Of a stretch of 64,000 bases of DNA, positions 10,608-21,633 are shown piece by piece. The notes under the pieces were generated by a model, which saw only the letters and a list, made by a program, of their open reading frames with translations, was not told the origin of the DNA and made no database searches. Position 1 is the stretch's first letter, and each line of letters starts with the position of its first letter. Made by a program: the position numbers and the translations under genes. The stretch is from Tubulanus polymorphus (Eukaryota > Nemertea > Palaeonemertea > Tubulaniformes > Tubulanidae), in assembly GCF_964204645.1 (NCBI RefSeq), contig NC_134034.1, positions 2,388,072-2,452,071 on the forward strand. Reading direction: 5' to 3'.

Positions 10608-10680
10608 GTGCAATGACAGGCCTCGCCATAGGGGCACCGCCTTCCAGATCACGGTGAGCACCCCTGTGCCAGGTAAGTAT

Positions 10681-11395
10681 GCTTACGTAACGTTCAATAT
10701 TTCTATATATACGACTGACCTTCTTGGTACCTGACCGGTGTCCAAATTATGCAATAAACGATCAATTCTATTCAGTTTTACCAAAATCATTAAAATAATT
10801 ACCTGAAATACCTGGAACGAGTATTTAATGATATTTTGTAGATGTTTATCGTGCTTGGAATATTCTGTTACAATGTGTAAATATACGCAATAAAAATCCA
10901 GCTTTTGGTTACTCCGTTATTTGCCGCTACGTGGCGCTAGTAACGACATCGTTAATTAAACAGCGAGTGTACGCAATGTTAATAACTTAACAAAGAAATT
11001 TAATGAACAATTCTAACTTTTTACATATATCTTTTACTGGGACGAGAAAAATCGTGAATATTTCTGTATGAAAATCCGCGGTAGAAATTCAGTCAATGAC
11101 AATGATTTTAAGTTGATTCACATTTGCAGAGTGTTTTCGATTTCATTTCTTACGACTTCAGTCAACAGATTCGTACCCACGTCGTGAAGTTGAATTTCAA
11201 TGATGCTTCATAAATTTTTGCTACCGTTAAAGGACGTGTGTTTTCTGCAGTGTTGTATAAACATAGCTAATTACGGCCCCGATTAGTCGCGTTGATATTA
11301 CCGAGAATATTGTAGAGGTAATATACGAACGGAGAGTTATTTCGCCGCAGAGTTATTATTACCCCAACAAATTACGACGCTTAACTTATCTGGGT
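10681..11395. other. Intergenic DNA upstream of U1 and the Ig gene
   Basis: This region holds the U1 upstream sequence (with the TATA-like tatatat at about 10704) and unique AT-rich DNA. No ORF, RNA gene or repeat could be supported. The U1 gene (-) and the Ig-domain gene (+) are divergently arranged around it. Confidence 0.5.
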
Positions 11396-11404
11396 TATAA
11401 AAAG
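11396..11404 (+). promoter_or_regulatory. TATA box of the Ig-domain gene
   Basis: tataaaaag lies 71 bp upstream of the proposed start codon at 11467. This predicts a transcription start near 11425 and a short 5' leader. It supports the signal-peptide exon as the true first exon. Confidence 0.6.
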
Positions 11405-11466
11405 AGAATTTGTCGTTGTGTAATCTAGTGCCATCACATAATCTCGCTGCACCATACACCAGAAAC

Positions 11467-14423
11467 ATGGATCCATTCCGTATGTGTCTATCGATGCTCG
11501 GTATAATCGGCTGCAGTTTTGCCCAGGTATGCGGGGAATCTCGGGGAATCTGATCTTTTCCGTTAAATCGATCTCTTCGGGATCGTGATTAGTTGTTTTT
11601 TTTGGTCTTTTTCGAGGAATTGTGTTCGGATGTTTTGGGGAAAGTGACACAAATCACCGCCCTCGAAGACAAACTGTCGTTAGAAATCGTAATCGAAACT
11701 GGTCTTGAAGTCGAAGTCGTTTGGATTTTGAATCGCGTTCCGATTATTTGTATGTATTTAGCTTAGTTAATTTAATAAATCAAACCGAATACAACTTTCT
11801 ATAGGCTACTTATTGCTTTGGGTTATCAATTGGGGACTCACGACCTCCTGTGGCAATCGAGGATTACCCTTGTGGCAGGCGAGTATCCACCAGGTTCGCT
11901 AGTAGTTACTCGGTCTTCCGCGTGAAAACCGACTGAAATTCTTTTCAGATAAATGAATTATTAATGAAAAACCGATATCTGAGTAGGAAAATGAATCTAT
12001 TTTAATCGGTGGGTCCTTCGATAATCACTCTAAAAATTCGGTTCAAAGTTTATCGAAAATGAACTAATTTTGATAACAGAAGAGTGCGGATCACGCCATC
12101 TGGTGCGATAGCTGGTGTTCCAACGCAGATTCTTCTTTTTCAATTTTGATATTTGACATTCAATTCGATGTTCACATTTAGCTTTTTGAATTCTGGAACC
12201 CTTAATGCAGCTATCTATAGAAATAATTTCTCAAGCAATAACAGGATTCGCTTTCTAATTCTTTAGCTAATGAAAACTACACAATTGCGACGACTCAGGC
12301 GGGAACCACTACCCGGTCAAAGATGTTGGTAGATCGGTCACAGCCGACACATCGAGGAATGTCGTTTCGGGCGTGGGTAGCCCTCAAAGGTTGTCAGACG
12401 CACACATTCGAGGCCAGTTTTTCTACGAGCGATAACCTGCGAAACGAAATCGCGTTAGGTACTATCGAATCTACCCGGGCGGTTCTGTTCATCGAAGACG
12501 ACCCCGGACGAGTAGAGCTGAACGTTCGAGTGACGGTGCCCGCGAACAAAACCGAATTCGATGGATCGCGGCGTAGTCCAGTCGACGCGTACAGATGGCG
12601 CTATCGTTTCACGACGAACGGTACAATAAAGCACACGCAATTGCACAGTTCCGGAAATGGAAATTTCGTCAAATCCTCCTGGCTTTCTGCTGGTGAATTA
12701 TATCGCTACCAAAGATTCAACGTGATAAAATCGCCGGATAGACTACGGGATACGGGTCTGTGTTGCGTGTTCGTGAATTACTACGGTAACTTTCGGAGAT
12801 CTAGGCCGAGTGTACAAACATGCGTCGCCGTACAGACGAGAGCCGATATGGGCGTCGTTAAAGGGATGGATGTACGATTGATGGAAGTGCTCGACAGAAC
12901 GACGAATCCTGGTAACGAAGATACGATCGACGCCTACGGATCCGTACCGTTGGCAGACGGCATGGGTACGTAATGTCCGACGAATGAAATACAAACCGAA
13001 GAATTTCCATTGAAAATTGTTTTTCTTCGTGTTGTCGGTTCGACTTTAAATCGGCTAAAATTGATACTTTGTTCATCTTTTCTGCTGAGGTTTAATTAGT
13101 TAGAGTTGACCCGGCCGGCCGCCTATCTACCCTGTACATTACTTTTAAAAATCATGATCAAGCTAACAATAACAGACCCGGCAGAAATGAACTGATTACA
13201 AATTTCATGCGTTTTGCTAAATAACCTGCCCGATTAGGAGGAACAATGTATCATTTTTCGTTCAAACTAAATGTTAAACTTTCCGATCGAAATTTACAGA
13301 AATTCAAAATACATTTCTAATCGTAGCGAATGGTTTAAAGGTGGCCGTATTCGGCTACCCGGCGCCGCCTATCACAGTTTACAAGGTTCACAACCGCGAA
13401 ATCGTCAAACCAGTAACGGTCGAGAATAACGGGGTCTACACGATGAACTGGTATTATCTACCCGTGAATAAAGACGCGCAGGAGACCTGGACCGCGGAGG
13501 CCGGCAATCAAGGCAGAATAATACCGTTTACTCGTATGAAACCCATCTGGACCCTCGGGAGCCACCGCCAAACTAGATACCTTAAACCGGGCATTCACTA
13601 CGTAAGCGTCTTCTACCAAATTTGGATGAATGTTCAGATATCTTAAGACCAGGATTAGAATTAATTTCGACATCGTATTCAGGAAACTTAAACCAATCTA
13701 ACAATATCATGCTCCCTCCCATATACCGCCACCCCCGCCTACCGCCAGGTTTTCTCAATTTACGTACATCTGTATACAAAGTAAAACACCCCCAATATAC
13801 CACCCTCCCATATACCACCACCCCCGCCTACCGCCAGGTTTTCTCAATGTACATCCCAATACAAATACATACTAACACACCCCCAATATACCACCCTCCC
13901 ATATACCACGACCCCCGCCTACTGCCAGGTTTTCTCAATGTACATCCCAATACAAATACATACTAAAACACCCCCAATATACCGCCCTCCCATATACCAC
14001 GACACCCGCCGATATACCGCCATACTCTCTATACAGCCTTAATCGTTCTGCACCGATGTGGGCGGTATATATCGGGAGTTGACTGTATATGCATGTGTCG
14101 GTAGTATGGAAATTCAAATCGATTTAATTACCGTTGCTCGATTTTCGTTGCAGATCGAATGGACTTGCGCGGCGACCGGCTTCCCCCGCCCGAATATCAC
14201 TTTCTACGAGATGAATTGGCCGTTCAGGAGTTTCGCCAACGTAGCCGAGGACGCTAAACGAGTGATACAAAGCTACAAAACGTTGACATCTACCGACATG
14301 ATCGCCAGCATGGTTCGAATGCACGTTCGCAATAACACGATCGCTAATTTCGCCTGTAAAATTTCTAATTTGTACGAAAATAGGGGCAAGTTGTTGCACG
14401 TTCGTACTTTAGCCTATAAGTAA
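11467..14423 (+). CDS. Secreted protein with immunoglobulin-like domains
   Basis: Four exons join in phase: 11467-11526, 12299-12965, 13327-13601 and 14154-14423, giving 423 aa. Exon 1 is a signal peptide (MDPFRMCLSMLGIIGCSFAQ) ending CAG|GTATGC. Exon 2 holds a V-like region with Cys pairs (KGCQTH ... DTGLCCVFVNYYG ... VQTCVAV). Exon 3 has an Ig fold signature, FGYPAPPITVYK ... ETWTAEAGNQ, in which both canonical cysteines are replaced (Val and Trp). Exon 4 is a C2-type half with WTCAATGFPRPNITFYE and NFACKISN, then a stop. Several NxT/S glycosylation sites are present; no transmembrane segment or GPI tail was seen, so it should be soluble. AATAAA follows at about 14747. The family could not be named; an immune or cell-recognition role is inference. 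The exon 2 acceptor is the least certain boundary. Confidence 0.7.
13700..14040 (+). repeat. Minisatellite of about 93 bp in an Ig-gene intron
   Basis: About three and a half copies of a C-rich unit (accccccgcctaccgccagg-type core with ccccaatataccaccctccc) lie in intron 3. Open frames through it are artefacts of the low-complexity composition. Confidence 0.75.
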
Positions 14424-15966
14424 CTATGAACCGATGAACGGGGTTGGGAGTGAGTGTATTTTCAGAATGAAAAAATTCATATATATAGATATTTTATGTA
14501 ATTCATATACTCAGTATCTGTACACATTTAGTCGTAATAATAATAATTGCCATAATCGTTATTTGCAATGTGCAAGTATACTTTTACAAGTGCGCTTTCC
14601 GTGAGTTCAATGGTATGTGCTGTATGGAGCAAAATCTTTCGGAAATCGTATTCTCGGTGTAAACAATCGCCGATCGATAAAAACAGAAACACAGGAATAA
14701 TGATTTACGTTTTTAAAAGCGCGCAACTGACGACCACGTGTCTGAAATAAATAAAATTCAATTCCGCAATTCGCTGTTTATTGGCAGACGTATCGATAAT
14801 CGGCACCTCTTCAGAGACTAGCCGTCGTTCGTGTCGACGAGTCGCATGTTATCGTCGAGACGCGAAACCAATTGTTCTCATATATCTTTCTCTCGTTAGA
14901 AACAATATTGTATCTATCGAGGTATGAACTGAAACAAAATATTTACTTCCGAGCACTTGGTGTCGACATGAAGCGCGCTTGAGTTGTCTAGACAGACTAA
15001 TAGTGACAACAAACCGATGATTTCTTCCGTTGTCGAAATCAAACAATGGCGGAAATGTTCGATTCGGCTCGAGTACAATTCAGTTCGTTAGCGTCGAGCG
15101 GTGAAAGATATACATTCTTGCCGATCAATTAACTACGAATCACGTGTTGTTGTTTACTGTTTCTCACGGGTCCACGTGACCCGGCGAGCGATGAAGCGGG
15201 AACTCAGCAATCTACTGCGGCAATCGAGGATTTCACTTGTCACCACCGGTAAGTGTCAGTTTTTGACACTTTGATATCTTCTACAATTCGATTGGTATTT
15301 TGTATTGTAACACTCTTGGTTCCCTGTTGTAGCAAGTGAATATCCATCAGGTGTCGGTAATGTGCCATAGCACTGGCAATAGAGGGTAGATAAAAATAAT
15401 GATAATGATGATGATAAAAATGATAACTATAATAATAATAACTATAATAGTGATTATAATAAAAATAATAATGATAGAAATAAGAATACTAAATTGAATT
15501 TCTATAACACAAAGATCCTAATGTGCCTGGAACAATTGACTTCTGAAATGCCTTTTGAAGATTTCCACTTGCGACGAGCGGGATCCACCAGGTGTCACTA
15601 GTGTGCGGTAGGACAGCTACTCGTGCAATTGAGGATTCCACTTCTGACAAACAAGGATCCACGGTCCAAGTGTCGGAGGTGTGGAGTAGCACGTCAGCTA
15701 CGACGAAAATAGAGGGCTGTGGCAAGTGAGGATCCATCAGGTGTCGCTAGCGTGCGTCAGTGCTGAATTTCTACGATTAAATCGGGGAAGTGTCTCATTA
15801 CACTATTACTGCACCCATGATTTTCCAAAATTCAACGAATACCGAATAAAACAAACGTGCCTTGTTTGAATGCATGACGTCGATCTGGTTTTTCTAGAAA
15901 CGTTATTTGTGTAGATTTTTTATATGGGTGGCTAAAGATCCAAATAGCACCCTCTATTGGTAGAGT
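14424..15966. repeat. Intergenic repeats between convergent Ig and lectin genes
   Basis: After the Ig gene stop there is a probable poly(A) signal (AATAAA near 14747-14756). Then come the repeat shared with 1320-2220 (14670-15250), an ATA/ATG-rich simple stretch (15390-15480), and degenerate copies of the 77-bp family at about 15545-15755. No gene was found. Confidence 0.6.
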
Positions 15967-18510
15967 TTAACATCGTTTGTTGAAGTAGGAAATATCGATT
16001 TGATTGTTTGTCACTGTTTGAGGTTGCGCAGAGCTGTTTGTAACTGTTGTGAACAGTCGACACATCGGCTGACCGGAAGTGCGCTGATACGTGATCCCTT
16101 TGCAGTCAGTATGGCGGCTACATTTAGCGGCGCATTCAATACGAGATCTACAAGTTTGAAATGTTTCCAGAATCGTCGCTTCATCAGTACGTTCGTCATA
16201 CTTCCTGATGACGTAATTCATTCGTGTACAGTTCGTTTCCAATTTGACGCCTGGAAATATTCAATAGATTTTTCGTGAAGATGATAGAAATCATTTAAAA
16301 AAAAACTTATTCCGTTTAAGATATTGATGATGAAATTCGTCGGTAAATGTAATTGATTTCCACTATAACGATATAGCTATTGAAGATAATGAGCTGATTC
16401 CGATTGATAAACCAACTGAAAATGGATGACTTTTCAATGTAGAGTTACAGTAATTGAAAACGAACTGATCCTGGCTGCATGGGGCATTCAAACGGGTCGG
16501 AGTCCATGGTTAAAGCAATGAAGAATTAACTAATTATGATTCAGTTAACCCTGGGATGCCCAAACATACTTCTGGCAGTAGGGCAAACCGCATATTCGTT
16601 TTTTAGTTCATTTTGGGTCCTTTATGACAGTTGAGAGTTATTAGTTTAGAGTACCTAAATATTTTAAGAGAAATTTCATAATCTGAAAAAGTGCATCCAT
16701 TAATGCCCAGAGTTCCATATATGACCCCAATTTGTTGATTGAAAACGTACACGCCACGCTCTGGCCATGGGTCATATATGACCCCTTGGGTTAAAATGGT
16801 AAAATTAATTTCATGGAGCACCACCTGGTGAGTTTTCTGCTAACCGACAAGGCTCATATATGTAAAATTGGGCTTCTCATGTAGCACAGGTGCTATTAAA
16901 CACAGCTAAGAACTCAGGAACCCCACCATCAACAGTTCTTAAATTTATGACTGCCTAATTAGGTGGGGTCATTATGACCCGCAGGGCATCCCAGTAAACT
17001 TATTAAACACAAACTAATTCGGACAGTGGAGTAAAAAAAGAAATTGAAATATTAGTAATTTTGAGTGCAGAGTTGAATATTTGAAAAGAAACTCGTTTAA
17101 AATTAGAATATTCTAAAATTTCGACTCTACAGCGAAACTAATCGGAGGTGAACTCAATTTGATTGTTAAAAAATCGTGAAGCCGAATTTATTTTGTTGAT
17201 AGAGTAAACGAAAGATTTTTCCCTTACCGTAAACCTCCACCTCGCACAAGCTCAAAGCTCCTGTACCAGGTGACTTCGTGACGATGACAGTATTTCCGGT
17301 CATGTGACCGGGACAGAAGAACTCTTTCACTTCCGACGAATTCATTTGCGCTTCCTGTTCGGCGCAAATTGTATTCTGTGGTATGTTAGATAGATCCATG
17401 TCCGGCGGAGACTCGTCCGTAGTGACTAGAATTTTGAATTTCTTTAATCGGGATGCTGCAACGAAAAAAAAACCGTTTTCATTTCAAAATGTTTAGGCGT
17501 TAAAAGTTGAACTGACACTGGATCCGGTATCCCTTTTGGGGTTAAGCTAAAACTGATTGATATGATTTATTTTCATAAAAGATTTTTACAAAATTAATGA
17601 ATAAACAAATACATTAAGGGTGTAATGATATGTGTAATGACTGCTTTGAAGCAGCAACGGTTAGCTTGTATACAAGAACATATCTATATAACTATGCCAT
17701 AGGTTGATATTGAAAGAGCGACCATGGTCTACACGTTCAATGCCAGACCAAGAGAGTTTGTATCAAAACTCGACTTCAAAACAGTAAAATCAGCCGATCT
17801 TTATAATCCTTACCGGCCGTATTTCTGTTGACCAGAATCACACTTGTAACTGTGTATCGAGCATCTAGATGCACTTTCCACCAGAGCGGCTTTCCATGCA
17901 ATTTCGAGTCTTTGGTGTGAGTACAGGACCCGCTTTTCATGGCTGGATTGTGGTCTCCATCCACGGCTGCCGAAGATAGCCCCTTGTCTTTTCTATAGTC
18001 GCTAGACTGCATCGTTGTTCGACCTAAAGCCACATTCTCTTTCGTCGCACCATCTTCGAAGAAGAACATTAAAAATTTCACGTTTTATAAATTTCTTTAC
18101 AGTTTAAATGGTGGTTTACATTTCATGAGTGTTAAAGTATTTGCATAAAAAAATCTGCCTGATTTACTATTCCTTTTGAGATAAAACTACCCTCCAATAT
18201 TGGCCCCATGGGTAAAAAGTTAAACTGCTCCATTGAGCTCTGGGTTAAAGACTTCAACTTTACAACTTAGAGCTTAGGATCGGTTTAAGATTGTAGAACG
18301 GCTAGAGAACTAAGATAGTCTTCGATTGGTATTAAATCTAACTAGCAACGGTTGTACAACTTAGGTTTATGTTTAAACTGGTCCAACGAAGCCACGATAC
18401 GGCGTCCCATTCAGCGAGAAATATGGAAATATAGATGGAAATGCCAAATTACCTGAACTGTAGGTTACCAAAATTATGATCCAGAGCGCGGCGATTTTGT
18501 TATCATCCAT
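15967..18510 (-). CDS. Secreted F-type lectin with C-terminal PAN/apple domain
   Basis: Complete four-exon gene, 269 aa: exons 18453-18510, 17814-18053, 17228-17455 and 15967-16250, all joined in phase 1 at GT-AG sites. Residues 1-19 are a signal peptide (MDDNKIAALWIIILVTYSS). Residues about 20-175 are an F-type lectin domain: DGATKENVALGRTTMQSS, SAAVDG, GSCTHT, WWKVHLDARY, ILVNRNTA, NTICAEQ, FFCPGHMTGNTVIV, LSLCEVEVYG. Residues about 176-269 are a PAN/apple-like domain with the spacing CRSRIECAAKC...C...C. The usual fucose motif R-x-D-x4-R/K is degenerate (RNTAASR, no Asp), so sugar specificity may be altered. F-type lectins bind fucosylated glycans in innate recognition; PAN domains bind proteins or glycans. 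It is convergent with the Ig gene and duplicated at 1-608. Confidence 0.85.
16545..16998. mobile_element. TTAA-flanked MITE-like element in lectin intron 3
   Basis: It is bounded by CTGGGATGCCC at the left and GGGCATCCCAG at the right, an 11-bp perfect inverted repeat. TTAA lies just outside on the left and a TTAA-like TAAA on the right. No ORF for a transposase was seen. The features suggest a degenerate non-autonomous piggyBac-type element. Confidence 0.45.
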
Positions 18511-19140
18511 TTTGACTAGGAAGTGTTCACCTGCCGAGCTACAGTACTTTAAATGTGTTACTTCTCGTGGAATGACTTCTGTGCAGTATAGAAGTCAATA
18601 TCTCTCTCTCTCCCTCTCGGAAACACGAACGAGAGAGTTATCGGTAAATAAAGTTCCCGGTATTCGTGTTTTAGACTGATGCTTCAGACTTTCGCAGTTT
18701 TTTTTTATTAGCTCATTTAAGCATCGTTTCAGCTTTTCAACGACAGCAGCACACACTCCACCTGACGTGTAGAATCTATATCCAGGTTGCGTGAATGGTT
18801 CTGATTGGTTGTTCCACCAAACGGCGCCGGTTTGGTTTTAGAAATGTAACTGCTCGCCAGTGTCGATTTTTTATTCAAATAGTACGTACACGGCGCTGGG
18901 TAAACGTTAGATCCTGTACCCGAGTCGTTTAAAAAATGGCGGCAATTTTAACCGATGAAATTTGGTCTGCAGATCAGAAGGGTTAGTATCAAGAGGGTTT
19001 ACGATTAGGTTAGGTGAGGTTTTAGGGTTGCTCAGGGTAGGGTGTATTACTAAAGCGTAGTGTAAGACTACATCTAGTTATACAACTTGGCAATGCGAGA
19101 ATCAGATTGGCTAGCGCTATGGTATAACGCTACGTGTTCG
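18511..19140. other. Intergenic DNA with a tRNA-like B box
   Basis: Mostly unique sequence. Near 19096-19146, tggctagcgctatgg and gttcgaatcc resemble the A and B boxes of a tRNA-type promoter, as in a SINE head, but no tRNA cloverleaf could be drawn. A CT-rich run sits at 18601-18617. Confidence 0.35.
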
Positions 19141-20149
19141 AATCCCCATTTTTTCAGTATTTTTAACGAGTTTTTCAAGTCCCCACGGTCAATGCGCGTG
19201 CGCGACGAGTTGGTTATAGAATCTAACGATTTGATTGCCGAGTAGAGACGACTTGTGCTGCCCTCAACCGGTGATTAGATCGTCACGCGGTAGTTAGGAT
19301 TAGGATTAGGATTAGGATTTTATTTACACTCCAACCATTTCTATGATACATGGAGGGAGACTTATACAAAGTATACAATATTTATAATTTTCCGATAACA
19401 GATGTAAATTCTAGTTTTCTGGATTTTTGTAGTCTCTGTGTTATTGATCGTGTGGGATCTAAAAATCTATCTCTAGTGATGCCTGGGAACTACATGACGT
19501 TTATGCTGTATGCTGTAGGAGATAACTCCTATTGCGCACAGGAGCTCCTGGTGGATCCTCACTTGCCACAAGTGGAATCCCCTGTCGGTGCAGTAGTTAA
19601 TGTCCTAATGCACACTAGCGGAACCTGGTGAATCCACGTGCGATAAATCCCCATTTTTTCAGTATTTTTAACGAGTTTTTCAAGTCCCCACGGTCAATGC
19701 GCGTGCGCGACGAGTTGGTTATAGAATCTAACGATTTGATTGCCGAGTAGAGACGACTTGTGCTGCCCTCAACCGGTGATTAGATCGTCACGCGGTAGTT
19801 AGGATTAGGATTAGGATTAGGATTTTATTTACACTCCAACCATTTCTATGATACATGGAGGGAGACTTATACAAAGTATACAATATTTATAATTTTCCGA
19901 TAACAGATGTAAATTCTAGTTTTCTGGATTTTTGTAGTCTCTGTGTTATTGATCGTGTGGGATCTAAAAATCTATCTCTAGTGATGCCTGGGAACTACAT
20001 GACGTTTATGCTGTATGCTGTAGGAGATAACTCCTATTGCGCACAGGAGCTCCTGGTGGATCCTCACTTGCCACAAGTGGAATCCCCTGTCGGTGCAGTA
20101 GTTAATGTCCTAATGCACACTAGCGGAACCTGGTGAATCCACGTGCGAT
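19141..20149 (+). repeat. Perfect tandem duplication of 504 bp
   Basis: 19141-19644 and 19646-20149 appear identical over 504 bp (offset 505). Each unit contains (TTAGGA)4, a TTTATTTACACTCC retroelement-type tail and a reverse copy of the 77-bp family. Each has a 93-codon open frame (MEGDLYKVYNIYNFPITDVN...) that looks non-genic because it runs into the repeat. Such identity means either a very recent duplication or an assembly artefact. Confidence 0.85.
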
Positions 20150-20394
20150 GCTGAAAGCCAAAAGGCAAAAGCATTTCTCCCAACCATGTTTGGCAAATAT
20201 CACTCTAACCCTAAAGTTGATGCCTTGCCTCCTTTGCAAACTGAAGTCGGAACTAATACTAGAACTTGATGTCAACAAGCAACTCGCAGCTCAAAACCGT
20301 TTTGCAAAGAATTTTATGTTTTGTTAATGAATACTCCTAAGCTATCCTGTTTTTTTTCGAGCTCCATCTGAAATCCGTACAATTATCAAACGCT

Positions 20395-21633
20395 TCATTT
20401 TCGGCTTTTCGTTTCGTTCGTTTTGCATCTTTGGAAACCGGTGAATAATTGGAAGAATCGTTTTCGGAAAACCGGAATAGTACCGACGTATATGAAAAAG
20501 TTGGTACAGAAAACCGATTGCCGGAATATCAGTATGGCTCTTCCTACAAACAGCGACGAACGAAGCGCCCTGAACGTGCTACTGTTCTCATAACGTTTAT
20601 CAGAACCGAACGCCGAATTGACGAGAATGTTGAGGTGATGCAACAGATTGCATATACCATTCGGTAAAACCAGCACTATGAACATGATAACGACAATTAG
20701 AAGAGTTTTACTGGCCGAAGATTGATGACGATCCGTTCTCCTCGTCGCTGTCAGATCGGTAGAACCTTTGTTACGTGTCACGGCAGTCATTACCGATAAA
20801 GCAACTACGAGAAAACATGGACAAATTTCATTGATGAACGGATTTATAGATACAAATGTGGAATGCAACACACGTGAATCTAACAGAAAACTTACAGTTC
20901 TACATTTCCATTCATGTTTGGTTCCATTGCGTCCGTATCTTTTGCGTTCTTCAAAACGAATATCGCTGTATGAAATAATGTAATAAACTCCTGTGAAATA
21001 AGCCCAAAAAACTACGGCAACAACCGCCATTTTACGCCTCTGAACGTTGAGATGTTTCATGTGAAAGAAAGGAAAACGAATCGCAACAAATCGCTCGATA
21101 GCGATCACTAAAACCGTGTAGTTCGATATAGTTCTGGCTGGATAGAAGAACAAGAACTCGTAGAAACACCACGGAATTAACCTTTCGCGAAGATAATAGA
21201 AATAGTAATAGTAATTGTAAATCAACGGGCATCGTTTTCTGATTTCAGTTATAGACATGACATATATGTAACAATTGTGTAGACCGATTCTGTAGAGACG
21301 AGTGATGAAAATTTGGGAAAAATCGCGGATCAAATGATATGTGACGACAATTTCATCAGTAATCGCGATTGCCATCAGATAGGGGAACGTGTAACGAACC
21401 GACTGACTTCTCCGACATTTTATCAGTAAGACTACACTTACGATGTTCAGGAAATTTCCCAAAGGATACAACAAGAAGTACCTGATGTGAAGATTAGCGA
21501 GTCTTGTTCTGTGGATGATGTTAAAAAACGCGTCGCTGAGCGAGAACTGACGACTAGTCGTGGATGTATAAGTGCCGGTTGTAGTGAAATTGTTCACAGG
21601 TTCCAGTGAAGTAACTACAGTCAACTGATTCAT
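20395..21633 (-). CDS. Rhodopsin-family G-protein-coupled receptor, intronless
   Basis: A single open frame encodes 412 aa. The N-terminus is Ser/Thr-rich with an NFT glycosylation site. Seven hydrophobic helices are visible, starting near LGNFLNIVSVVLLIK (TM1) and YLMAIAITDEIVVTY (TM2). TM3 ends in VIAIERFVAIRFPF (ERF in place of DRY). TM4 is VVAVVFWAYFTGVYYI and TM5 is EICPCFLVVALSVMTAV. TM6 is LLIVVIMFIVLVLPNGICN and TM7 is FCTNFFIYVGTIPVFRKRF, where NFFIY replaces NPxxY. Cysteines in the second extracellular loop region (EWKCRTV) and before TM3 could form the usual disulfide. The pattern resembles invertebrate peptide (FMRFamide-like) receptors, but the ligand is unknown. An unusual Tyr run (YNYYYYFYYL) precedes TM3. 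Confidence 0.8.
   Translation of the reverse strand: MNQLTVVTSLEPVNNFTTTGTYTSTTSRQFSLSDAFFNIIHRTRLANLHIRYFLLYPLGNFLNIVSVVLLIKCRRSQSVRYTFPYLMAIAITDEIVVTYHLIRDFSQIFITRLYRIGLHNCYIYVMSITEIRKRCPLIYNYYYYFYYLRERLIPWCFYEFLFFYPARTISNYTVLVIAIERFVAIRFPFFHMKHLNVQRRKMAVVAVVFWAYFTGVYYIISYSDIRFEERKRYGRNGTKHEWKCRTVSFLLDSRVLHSTFVSINPFINEICPCFLVVALSVMTAVTRNKGSTDLTATRRTDRHQSSASKTLLIVVIMFIVLVLPNGICNLLHHLNILVNSAFGSDKRYENSSTFRALRSSLFVGRAILIFRQSVFCTNFFIYVGTIPVFRKRFFQLFTGFQRCKTNETKSRK

Larger units (their letters stand above)
3116..10680 (-). ncRNA. U1: U1 snRNA gene, interrupted by a LINE
   Basis: On the minus strand, 10680-10608 plus 3206-3116 join into 164 nt, the usual metazoan U1 length. The RNA would begin ATACTTACCTG, the conserved 5' end that pairs with 5' splice sites. 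It contains GATCTGGAAGG at the loop I (U1-70K) position, ATTGCAC at the loop II (U1A) position, TCCCCAAATGTGGG of stem-loop III, an Sm site AATTTCTGG, and a 3' hairpin GGGGGACTGCG...CGC.TATCCCC. A LINE splits the gene after nt 90 and duplicates nt 74-90. A TATATA-like element lies about 24-31 bp upstream of nt 1. This copy can no longer give a normal U1 RNA; without the insert it looks well preserved. U1 is part of the U1 snRNP, which selects 5' splice sites. Confidence 0.9.

Noticed and set aside
19300-19325. Telomere-like repeat
   Set aside because: The unit is TTAGGA, not TTAGGG, and only four copies adjoin a retroelement-like tail.
19350-20136. Two identical 93-codon frames as duplicated genes
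   Set aside because: They lie in a duplicated repeat unit and end in the 77-bp family; no domain or splice support.
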